A stretch of DNA of 64,000 nt. Source: Streptomyces sp. T39. GTDB taxonomy: Bacteria; Actinomycetota; Actinomycetes; Streptomycetales; Streptomycetaceae. The position numbers and the translations under genes were made by a program. The stretch spans positions 27,061-91,060 of the forward strand of contig NZ_RDBP01000059.1 of NCBI RefSeq assembly GCF_008042045.1, written 5' to 3'. How positions within the stretch are numbered: position 1 is the first letter of the stretch; each line of letters begins with the position of its first letter. Shown piece after piece: positions 9,040 to 16,448 of the stretch. Below the pieces are notes generated by a model. That model was given only the letters and a program-made list of their open reading frames with translations, was not told the DNA's origin and did no database searches.

Positions 9040-9287
9040 CCCGCGGCCACCAGCAGAGGCCAACGCGGGGCCACGCAAGCCGGCGCGGCCCCGCCACTCC
9101 CCCGACATCGCCCCGGACCGCAACCGTCAACGCTCGTACGCACTCGCGCCGGCGACCGGCATGCTCCAGGCCGCTGCGGCACCCAGCCCGGTTCGACCAC
9201 GTGACGGCGAGCTGAGCCGCCCACCCGCGCGACCTCCACCAGCCCGGCCCCGCAGCACCCCGCCCCTACGTCGAAGGCGAGACGCTC
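9040..9287. other. gap between ABC exporter and NUDIX gene
   Basis: About 250 bases, arginine/proline-rich in every frame. No gene or hairpin seen. GAAGGCGAG just before 9288 is the ribosome site for the NUDIX gene. Confidence 0.4.
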
Positions 9288-10754
9288 ATGTCCCCCAGCT
9301 CTTCCTCGATCCGCAAGACTGTCGAGGCGTACCTCGGCCGTCATCCAGGTGAGCATGATGCCCTGGCCGGACTCCTCGCCGCCCTGGACCGGCCCGCCGA
9401 CGTGACCGCCCGGGCCACGCTCCCCGCTCACGTCACGTGTAGCGCCTCCGTGATCGACCGCCAGGGCAGGGTCCTGCACATCCGGCACCGGGCCACCGGC
9501 CTCATGCTCACCCCGGGTGGCCACATCGAGCCGCATGACCGCACACTGCTCGCCGCGGCACTGCGCGAGGTGGGGGAGGAAGTCGGGATCGTGCCAGGGG
9601 CCCTGTGCCTGACCCGGCAGATGCTCGGCTCTCCGATCGACATCGACATCCACGACATCGCCGCCGCCTCGTCCAGGGGCGAGCCGGCCCACCGCCACTA
9701 CGACTTCCGCTACGTGTTCTACCTCGCCGGCGAAGAGCTGCCGACGATCACTCTGCAGGCGGCGGAGGTGGCCGGCGCCCGGTGGCTGGCCGTGCCGGAG
9801 GTCACCTCGCCGGCGCTGCGCGCGAAACTTCTCGCGGCACGGCTGGACGGCCGGCCCGAGCCGGTGAACGCTTCAGCGCTGATCCACGACGGGGCCGGTC
9901 GATACCTGCTTCACCTGCGCGACCACAAGCCCGGAGTCATCTGGCAGTCGGGGGCCTTCGACCTCCTCGGCGGCGGCCGTACCCACGCCGACCAGGACCT
10001 TGAGGGCACGCTGCTGCGTGAGCTGTCCGAGGAGGTACCCGACCTCCGCCTTGAGGACCCGGAGCCGTACGCCACGCAGCAGGCAACCAGCATCGACGGC
10101 CTCAGCGTCCCGGTCCGGGTCTTCACCGGCAGGTGGCGCGGCAACCCGGACCGTCTCGCGCTGTACGAGGGTGTGCTGCTGCGCTGGTTCGCGCCCGATG
10201 AGCTGGACAGGCTGCGCCTGAGTCCCGCCACCCGGGGCCTGATTCGCCGGCACGCGGCCGAGAACCCTCCGGACAACGGGCCAGCCACGACTCCTGCGGT
10301 GTGGGACGGGGGCAGCCGGACGGTGCTGAACGGCATCGGAGTACACCTCCACCTCGAAGACGCGGAAGGCCGGGTGCTGCTCGGTCTGCGTCACCCCGAC
10401 TCGAAGTACGCGGGCGACACCTGGCACTACCTCGCCGGGCGGTGCGAGCAGGAGTCCGCCCTCGCGTGCCTGGTCCGCGAGGCATGGGAGGAGGCGGGGC
10501 TGGTCATCGATCCCGAGGACGTGGAGCTGGTGCACGTCGCACACGTCGTTGACGCCCCGGGCAGCCTGCCGCTGATGCAGCTCGTCTTCCGGGCGCGCCG
10601 GTGGGAGGGCACCCCCGGGGTTCGCGAGCCCCACAAGTGCCTGGCCTGGCAGTGGTGGCCGACGCGCGAGCTCCCGGACCGGATCGTCCCGTACACCCGG
10701 ACGGCCATCAGCGCGATCTCCGAAGGCCGCCCCTATTCCCAGCTGGGCTGGTGA
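9288..10754 (+). CDS. triple NUDIX-domain protein
   Basis: 488 aa with three NUDIX-like domains in a row, where most members have one. Domain 1 (about 40-185): GGHIEPHD near residue 78 followed by REVGEEVGI, with Asp in place of the first Glu of the box. Domain 2 (about 190-330): GGGRTHAD near 226 then RELSEEVPD, the box degenerate at its first half. Domain 3 (about 340-488): AGRCEQE near 383 then REAWEEAGL, with Ala for the first Gly. All keep the RExxEE metal-binding core. The substrate could be a nucleoside diphosphate derivative or an activated sugar. It follows the kinase/ABC genes on the same strand after 248 bases and may belong to the same pathway. Confidence 0.85.
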   Translation: MSPSSSSIRKTVEAYLGRHPGEHDALAGLLAALDRPADVTARATLPAHVTCSASVIDRQGRVLHIRHRATGLMLTPGGHIEPHDRTLLAAALREVGEEVGIVPGALCLTRQMLGSPIDIDIHDIAAASSRGEPAHRHYDFRYVFYLAGEELPTITLQAAEVAGARWLAVPEVTSPALRAKLLAARLDGRPEPVNASALIHDGAGRYLLHLRDHKPGVIWQSGAFDLLGGGRTHADQDLEGTLLRELSEEVPDLRLEDPEPYATQQATSIDGLSVPVRVFTGRWRGNPDRLALYEGVLLRWFAPDELDRLRLSPATRGLIRRHAAENPPDNGPATTPAVWDGGSRTVLNGIGVHLHLEDAEGRVLLGLRHPDSKYAGDTWHYLAGRCEQESALACLVREAWEEAGLVIDPEDVELVHVAHVVDAPGSLPLMQLVFRARRWEGTPGVREPHKCLAWQWWPTRELPDRIVPYTRTAISAISEGRPYSQLGW

Positions 10755-11107
10755 GCAGGGTGAGCACACCCACCACAAGCGGGCTCGGCCGCCGGTCCCT
10801 GGCCGAGCCCACGCCCGTGCCGCGGGAGCGGGCGACGACCGGCACACCGTTGAGGGCGGCGGACCGATCCTGGTCGACGGGGAGGACGGCGGCGTCTTCA
10901 TGATCCCGATCGTGACCTTCAAGCCGGACAGTTGGCGAGACGCATACCGACAGCACTCCAGAGGACACACGCCGGACAATGGGCGAGCCTCACTCAGGGC
11001 CCCCATGTGATCCTCGGCCACTCATGCGCGACCCAGCGGGCGGCTCCGACGGGCTGAGCGTCGATGGGAGGTCTCGCGCTCAGCCCGTGCTGTGGACGTC
11101 GGGTATG
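10755..11107. other. gap with protein-like relic and hairpin
   Basis: A plus-strand frame at about 10830-11009 without a start codon reads GGGPILVDGEDGGVFMIPIV and TFKPDSWRDAYRQHS, which looks like a protein remnant, but I do not recognise it. A 12-bp perfect inverted repeat (11049-11060 with 11077-11088) lies at the end and may terminate transcription from either side. Confidence 0.4.
11049..11088. terminator. hairpin, possible terminator
   Basis: ACGGGCTGAGCG at 11049-11060 pairs with CGCTCAGCCCGT at 11077-11088 across a 16-base loop. It sits between the NUDIX gene and the opposing phosphatase relic. No T-run follows. Confidence 0.4.
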
Positions 11108-11580
11108 TCAGGCGTGCGGGGTCCAGTAGGCGGTCAGCTTTCCGACGCCGTGCTCGACGTCTTTCCAGGAGCCGTTGAAGGTGAGAACGGCGACGGCGGC
11201 CGTAGGGAGGCCACTGCGGTTCATCTGCGCCAGCAGATCGCCCTCTGCCTCTGCTGCGAGGGCGTCGGCGAGGCTGTGGAGTCCGGGGTTGTGCCCGATG
11301 ACCGCCACGCTTTCGACCTTGTCGTCGACCTCGTTCAATAGGCGATCAGCTCACCCAACAATGCTTCGTAAAGGCGCTCTTCGTATACCGCACCGGGCGG
11401 CTGCGACAGCTCACCTGCGATGAGCTTCCACGTTTCACGGCAGCGTGCAGCAGTCGAGCACAGTGCCAAGTCGAGAGGCATACCAGAGCCGGCGATCCAC
11501 CGGCCGACGTCAGGCGCCTGCTCCTGGCCGTGCTCCGCGAGCGGGCGTTCGTGAGGACGGTGGAGCGCCGTGATCGCTAT
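11108..11580 (-). pseudogene. SixA-like histidine phosphatase, degraded
   Basis: The minus strand gives two frames. The upstream one reads HERPLAEHGQEQAPDVGRWI, then LCSTAARCRETWKLIAGEL and ends YEALLGELIAY; the downstream one reads VAVIGHNPGLHSLADALA and ends at 11108. Together these are the normal order of SixA-type phosphohistidine phosphatases, with the second catalytic histidine in GHNPG. They lie in different frames (break near 11337), and the N-terminal RHAK/RHG catalytic block is absent: only LIAITALHRPHERP stands where it should be. The gene is therefore probably inactive. Confidence 0.65.
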
Positions 11581-11775
11581 CAGGCCGCAAACGGGACGGT
11601 CTTCCGTCGCTGAAGGGACCGGGGGAAACGTTGCAGCGCCCGAGCGGTGGGGTGCGGGGCGGGTGGCTGGAAGCTGATCACTCATCGGTATGAATGCGGA
11701 ATTACCCCTGTGTATATGGACAGGCTGCCGTCGGCTGCCACTGGCGCAGTCGGCAGGACTCAGGCGATGAGCCAT

Positions 11776-12000
11776 GCCCCGACCGGGCCCGCAGAAAGGG
11801 CGCGCCGTGAGCGTGCGACGGGCCCGGAGGGGTGGGGTCCGTCGTGGGGTGGTCCGAGTTCTGCGCCCGTCGCCAGTGAAGCGGTCGTTTCACGAGTAGT
11901 TGATCGACTGCTCGAAGAGTCTCAGCAGCTCTCCGTACGGCGGGGGCTGGATGGAATCAACTGACGGCTGCCTGTGGCAGGCAGTCGGTGAACGGTGAAG
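11776..12000. other. intergenic stretch before NHL gene
   Basis: No recognisable gene. CCGGGCCCG near 11790 and CGGGCCCGG near 11830 could pair over a long loop. The promoter of the NHL-repeat gene should lie here. Confidence 0.35.
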
Positions 12001-12008
12001 GAATGACG

Positions 12009-13535
12009 ATGAGCACTGCCCCTACAGAGTCCGCGGAAGGTGAGCACTCCCCCGCTGCGATCAGCACGGTCGCGGGGACCGGCGTCGCGGGGTTCGCAGG
12101 CGACAACGAGCGTGCTGCTGCGGCCCAGCTGAACCGCCCATACGGTCTCGCGATGGACAGCACCGGCACCCTCTACTTCACCGAGCGTGACGGTCACCGA
12201 ATCCGGAAGATCACGACGGACGGGAGGATCAGCACGGTCGCGGGCACCGGCACCGCGGGCTACAAGGGGGACAACGGTCCTGCCGTCTCAGCCCAGTTGA
12301 AGACCCCGCGGGGGATTACGGTGGACAGCGCGGGGGACCTCTATGTCGCCGACAGTGAGAATCACCGGGTCCGGAAGATCACGGCCGACGGGAAGATCAC
12401 CACGATCGCGGGCAGCGGCACCGCGGGATTCGGCGGTGACGGGGGCCCCGCCACCGCCGCCCGGTTGAACCTTCCGTACTCGGTGGCGGTGGACAGCGCC
12501 GGCGTCCTGTACGTCGCCGACGGCGGCAATCACCGGGTCCGGAAGATCACGGCGGACGGGAAGATCACCACGATCGCGGGGACCGGGGTCGCGGGATTCG
12601 GGGGGGATGGTGGTCCTGCGACTTCAGCCCTGCTGAAGTGGCCGAACGGCGTGGTGGTGGATGGCGCGGGCACGCTTTATGTCGTAGACGGCCAGAACCA
12701 CCGGGTACGGAGGATCACGGCCGACGGGAAGATCAATACGGTTGCCGGTACGGGCACGGCGGGTTTCGGCGGTGACGGCGGCACGGCCGCTTCGGCCCAG
12801 CTGAACAACCCTTTGGGGATGGTGCTGGACAGCACCGGCGCCCTCTACCTCTCCGACCACCGCAATCACCGGGTGCGGAAGATCACGGCCGACGGGAAGA
12901 TCACCACGATCGCGGGCACCGGGGTCGCGGGATTCGGCGGTGACGGCGGCCCCGGCGCGTCAGCCCAGCTGAACAACCCGATCGGACTCGCTGTGGACTG
13001 TGTCGACACCCTCTACATCGCCGACTACAGCAACCACCGGATCAGGAAGATCCCGTCGGCGCGAATGGCCGGGCTGCCCGAGTCGGGCACGGTGGTCTCC
13101 TGGGCCAACGTCCGCAGCAGGCTGCGGATGGGGGTCCACCGGGAGTCCCTCAAGGACGGGGCCGAGATCCATCAGGTGCTCACCGCCCCCCGGGACCACC
13201 AGCGGTGGCGGCTGATTGCGGCGGGCCAGGAGGACGGCGAGGTGCTGTACCGGATCGAGAACGTGCGCAGCGGCAAAGTGCTGGAGGTCCTCGGAGCGCA
13301 GGAGGCGGCCGGCGCGGTTCTCGCGCAGCGTGCCTACGAGGGCGGTGACGCACGCCATCAGCAGTGGCGGCTGATTCCGGTGGGCTCCGCGAACGGCACA
13401 CCGGCGGTGTACGAGATCGCGAATCGCAACAGCGGTCTGCTCCTGCGCATCGACACGAACGCCCGTGCGGCGGTCAAGCAGGACGGCGCGGATGGCGACC
13501 ACCGGGAACGGCAGTGGCAGCTGCTGCCCGTATGA
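12009..13535 (+). CDS. NHL-repeat propeller with C-terminal ricin-type lectin domain
   Basis: 508 aa from the ATG at 12009, chosen because GAAGGA lies 7 bases before it (an earlier ATG at 12003 abuts that site). No signal peptide. Residues about 15-345 contain six near-identical units of 56 residues, each with ISTVAGTG.AGF.GD, AQLN.P.G.AVDS.G.LY.AD and N.HRVRKITADGK, the pattern of six-bladed NHL propellers. Residues about 360-508 are a beta-trefoil (ricin-type) domain with QRWRLI, QQWRLIPV and RQWQLLPV as its QxW repeats. The protein probably binds carbohydrate and a partner protein. It is the first gene of a lectin/pore-former locus. Confidence 0.85.
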   Translation: MSTAPTESAEGEHSPAAISTVAGTGVAGFAGDNERAAAAQLNRPYGLAMDSTGTLYFTERDGHRIRKITTDGRISTVAGTGTAGYKGDNGPAVSAQLKTPRGITVDSAGDLYVADSENHRVRKITADGKITTIAGSGTAGFGGDGGPATAARLNLPYSVAVDSAGVLYVADGGNHRVRKITADGKITTIAGTGVAGFGGDGGPATSALLKWPNGVVVDGAGTLYVVDGQNHRVRRITADGKINTVAGTGTAGFGGDGGTAASAQLNNPLGMVLDSTGALYLSDHRNHRVRKITADGKITTIAGTGVAGFGGDGGPGASAQLNNPIGLAVDCVDTLYIADYSNHRIRKIPSARMAGLPESGTVVSWANVRSRLRMGVHRESLKDGAEIHQVLTAPRDHQRWRLIAAGQEDGEVLYRIENVRSGKVLEVLGAQEAAGAVLAQRAYEGGDARHQQWRLIPVGSANGTPAVYEIANRNSGLLLRIDTNARAAVKQDGADGDHRERQWQLLPV

Positions 13536-13540
13536 CGCGA

Positions 13541-13574
13541 GAGGGGGCAGGGGCGGCCTCGCCCCTGCCCCCTC
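13541..13574. terminator. bidirectional terminator hairpin
   Basis: A 15-bp perfect stem (13541-13555 with 13560-13574) around the 4-base loop GCCT, lying between the convergent stops of the NHL gene (13535) and the 168 aa gene (13593). No T-tract, as is common in high-GC actinobacteria. Confidence 0.8.
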
Positions 13575-13592
13575 CTCACCAATCGGCGAGCC

Positions 13593-14099
13593 CTACTGCG
13601 AAGTGGGCGGCTTCTCAGCGGTCGCCTTGGGCGCCTTGGGGGCCTCCGGTGCCGTGGGGGTCTGCGGAGACTTGGGGGGCTTGGTGTAGTCGCTCTTCTT
13701 CGGCCTGCTCTCCAGGTCCTCGTCCTTCTGGAGGTCGCTGTGTTCGGTCACGGTCGCGCTCGCGTCCTGCATGCCGGCGGAGGCCGCCTGGGTCACCGAG
13801 CCGGGATCCTGGGCGTACTGGGCCTGTGCACCCGCGGATGCCTGGGTGGTCTGGATGAAGGAGCCGAGAAAGCCCAGGACCGCCCGCGCTTCGGGACAGG
13901 TTTCCTGCACGATCTTCGCGCGGGAGGAGGCGCCGTGGATCGCGTTGTTGAACAGGCTGGGAGTGGTGTCGTCGTACGTGTCGTCGTCGCTGTCCTCGAA
14001 GTCGATGCCCTCGCCCGGGCGGGGCTTGGTGCTGTCGGTGGTCACGGAGAAGAGACCCGCGCCCCTGCCGGCGGAATTGAAGATGTTGTCGAACACCAT
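13593..14099 (-). CDS. hypothetical acidic/proline-tailed protein
   Basis: 168 aa from ATG 14099, with AGAGG eight bases upstream; the GTG at 14108 would abut that site. Residues 1-40 include an acidic patch (DFEDSDDDTYDD), the middle is helical (VLGFLGSFIQTTQASAGAQ), and residues 130-168 are a lysine/proline-rich tail with repeated PK.P and AP.AP units. There are no membrane segments or signal peptide. It sits 45 bases downstream of the aerolysin-like gene on the same strand, so the two form an operon and it may serve as a partner, inhibitor or chaperone. No family recognised. Confidence 0.65.
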   Translation of the reverse strand: MVFDNIFNSAGRGAGLFSVTTDSTKPRPGEGIDFEDSDDDTYDDTTPSLFNNAIHGASSRAKIVQETCPEARAVLGFLGSFIQTTQASAGAQAQYAQDPGSVTQAASAGMQDASATVTEHSDLQKDEDLESRPKKSDYTKPPKSPQTPTAPEAPKAPKATAEKPPTSQ

Positions 14100-14144
14100 G
14101 GTCGTCACCTCTGGTCGTCGTCGTGGCGGCGGCGCCGCGCGGGC

Positions 14145-15239
14145 TCAGGGCAGCTTGTACAGCGTCTGCTCGCTGACGGCCAGGGCCTCGCCGTCGAGCA
14201 TCGTGTGGTGGACCTCCAGGGCGGAGACGACCTCGGCCAGCCCCTTCATGCGGAAGCCGCCGGGTGCCAGGTCGATGTCGGCGATGTCGCGGGCGACCAC
14301 CTTCTCCAGGCCGGGATAGTCCCCGGACTGAGGGGGAGACAGGACCGGCGCCGGCACGGCGTACTCCACCGCGATCAGCCCGGAGAAGGTCACCGGGATC
14401 TCGTAGGAGTACTGCTTGCGGGTGCGCCGCTGCGAGACGATGGTCTGCACGCGGGAGTTCGGCGGTACCTTGCCGGAGATCTGCGACTTCGAGGCCCAGC
14501 TGGTGTTCAGCGAGCCGCCGACGGTGGCCGCGATGCCCAGGGCGAGCTGGGCGTTGAGCGAGGCGTTGCCGGTGGCGCTGCCGCTCGTCGTGAATCCCAC
14601 CGAGTTGGTCATCCCGGTCGAGGCGGAGTTCGTCGCGGAGGTGCTCGCAGACGTCTCGGTGGTGTTGGCATTGTCGACGCCGACGCTGTCCTTGCTGTTC
14701 TTGTTGGTGACCGTGTTCGCGTTCTTGTTCGCCATGCCGTTCTGGCACGACGCCGCGAGCTGCGACTGGAGGTCCAGGCGGAGCTGGTTCTGCAGCTGCA
14801 GCTGGAGGGATGCGCCGACGCTGCCGCCGAAGGTGAGCTTGGCGTCCCCGTGCAACGACCACGTCACCCCGTTGGAGACGGTGAAGTCGACCGAGTCGGT
14901 GAACGTCATTTCCGTCTGGCTGCGGTTGACGTAGTCGCGTGAGGAGAAGGTGTCGGGCGGGGGCTGGGCGATGTCGCCACGCACCTCGATCAGTGGCTCC
15001 CCGAGGTTCATGTAGGCGAGCCAGCCCAGGTTGAACGCGGTCCCGGGGAAGGAGCCGAACCTCGTTTTGTTCAGGGAGAACCCGACGGGCTTGTGCTGGA
15101 CACCGTAGTCGTCGACATAGACCAGATTGGGGTGGTCCAGGATCGACTGCCAGGTCTGCTCGATGTTGAGTTCCCGCACGTTCTTCTTCGTCAGGGGCTG
15201 ACGCCTGGCCGGTACCAGGCTGTACGCGTTGGAAGGCAT
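14145..15239 (-). CDS. aerolysin/ETX-MTX2-like beta-pore-forming protein
   Basis: 364 aa. The central 200 residues are unusually rich in Ser/Thr/Asn with alternating polar/non-polar strands: TFTDSVDFTVSNGVTWSLHG, SVGASLQLQLQNQLRLDL, and a long NTTETSASTSATNSAS linker. These are followed by VPPNSRVQTIVSQRR and YSYEIPVTFSGLIAVEY. That order (strand, amphipathic insertion loop, 'P.N....' turn, paired strands) is the hallmark of the aerolysin/ETX-MTX2 pore-former fold. No export signal is seen, so release could be by lysis. GAGGACGGG precedes the ATG. Alternatives: another all-beta lectin-like protein. The gene diverges from the 239 aa gene and shares its upstream region. Confidence 0.55.
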   Translation of the reverse strand: MPSNAYSLVPARRQPLTKKNVRELNIEQTWQSILDHPNLVYVDDYGVQHKPVGFSLNKTRFGSFPGTAFNLGWLAYMNLGEPLIEVRGDIAQPPPDTFSSRDYVNRSQTEMTFTDSVDFTVSNGVTWSLHGDAKLTFGGSVGASLQLQLQNQLRLDLQSQLAASCQNGMANKNANTVTNKNSKDSVGVDNANTTETSASTSATNSASTGMTNSVGFTTSGSATGNASLNAQLALGIAATVGGSLNTSWASKSQISGKVPPNSRVQTIVSQRRTRKQYSYEIPVTFSGLIAVEYAVPAPVLSPPQSGDYPGLEKVVARDIADIDLAPGGFRMKGLAEVVSALEVHHTMLDGEALAVSEQTLYKLP

Positions 15240-15364
15240 CTACCCGTCCTCGACTAAATTTCGTCCGAACCGTGCCCGGTGAAAGGTGAAAAGAAATCTG
15301 CACATGTTCCGGCAAGCGAAAATACCGCCCTCGCAGGAGCCCTGGAAGAGAAGCCGGAGTGTCG

Positions 15365-15446
15365 CACTCCATCGAGTGATCGATTTTCAGTAATTGATTC
15401 CGAAACGCCGATGGAGTGACCATTCTTCTTCTGCGTCACTCCATCG
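15365..15446. promoter_or_regulatory. inverted repeats in divergent promoter region
   Basis: CGATGGAGTGAC (15409-15420) and GTCACTCCATCG (15435-15446) are perfect 12-base inverted copies 14 bases apart, and a third partial copy CACTCCATCG lies at 15365-15374. They sit in a locally AT-richer gap between the divergent aerolysin-like (start 15239) and 239 aa (start 15665) genes and are probably operators for a common regulator. Confidence 0.6.
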
Positions 15447-15664
15447 ATGACTTTCACAGTGATTCGTCGGCGGGTACCGTGACCTCGGATGTTGCCGTGA
15501 ACGATGCCATTGATCCAGCCGTCTGCTCTGTTCCGGTCGCCACCCGGTGAAAATGATCGGGGCGGGCCTTGTCCTATCGCGCGACAGGTCGCTCCTTACA
15601 GGGTCAGGGCAGGGCTCGATGCATTGTTCTCCCCCTCCTATGGGAAACAGGTGAGGTTTCAGCG

Positions 15665-16384
15665 ATGTACACCCAAGAGCGCACGACGATGTCGAATCTG
15701 GTGGTCGGCGGGCCGGTGGCGGTGAACAGCTATGACAACGCGATCGTGGCCGCGCTGGTGGAGAACCGGCCGGTCATGCTCGTGCACGCCTTCAACGGCG
15801 GCTACCTGCGCCCCGCCGAGCTGAGGGAGGAGAGCCACGACAAGGGGGTCCAGCTGGCCACCGCGCTCGACCCGGCGACCAAGGAGGCGCAGGGCCATCT
15901 CTGGTACATCACCCCGGCCGGGTTCTTCGGGCAGCGGCCGCTGTACTTCCTCGAAAGCGCCGCCGGCCAGGTGTCACCCGAAACCCCCGGCACGGGCACA
16001 GCCGACGACGGACGCGGTGACGACGGCACGCCCAAGCCGAAGCGCCGGCGCATGACCGTGCACCAGGACGCCCCCAAGACCACGGCCGACACCGTCCAGG
16101 TCGGCCTGCCCGACAAGGTCGCAGACAAGTGGCGGGGGAAGAACGGCGCGCCCGAGGACACCCAGCTGTGGGTCGTCACGGTCACGCCGTGGGGCGGGAT
16201 CACCTTCGTGCCGATCACCCACCCCGACGCCATCCTCGGGTTCAAGGACTACGCGGTGACGCCCAACAGCGAGGTGCGGCTCACCTACAACTGGGGCGGG
16301 GACTTCACCGGCACGGTCATCAACACCTTCTACCCGCGCCTGCCCAGCGAGTGGAACGTCCCCTACCACCACGTCTTCACATGA
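15665..16384 (+). CDS. hypothetical protein of lectin/pore-former locus
   Basis: 239 aa from ATG 15665 (GTGAGG upstream; a second ATG at 15689 is possible). The N-terminal 90 residues (RPVMLVHAFNGGYLRP, QGHLWYITPAGFFGQRPLYF) resemble a beta-trefoil-like carbohydrate-binding unit in spacing and aromatic content. A charged, probably flexible linker (residues about 105-140, with KPKRRR) leads to a beta-rich domain with LWVVTVTPWGGITFVPITH and VRLTYNWGGDFTGTVINTF. The protein has no signal peptide and no recognised family. It is divergent from the aerolysin-like gene and 64 bases before the ricin/FG-GAP gene, so probably co-transcribed with the latter. Confidence 0.7.
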   Translation: MYTQERTTMSNLVVGGPVAVNSYDNAIVAALVENRPVMLVHAFNGGYLRPAELREESHDKGVQLATALDPATKEAQGHLWYITPAGFFGQRPLYFLESAAGQVSPETPGTGTADDGRGDDGTPKPKRRRMTVHQDAPKTTADTVQVGLPDKVADKWRGKNGAPEDTQLWVVTVTPWGGITFVPITHPDAILGFKDYAVTPNSEVRLTYNWGGDFTGTVINTFYPRLPSEWNVPYHHVFT

Positions 16385-16448
16385 TCCGCGGCCGCCGTGC
16401 CGTATCCGTCCCGAGCCAACGCCCCTACCGCCTGGAAGAGGCCGCACG

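Noticed and set aside
12060..13060. Regular repeats that might be a CRISPR array
   Set aside because: They are 168-base in-frame coding repeats of NHL propeller blades, with no short palindromic repeats or unique spacers.
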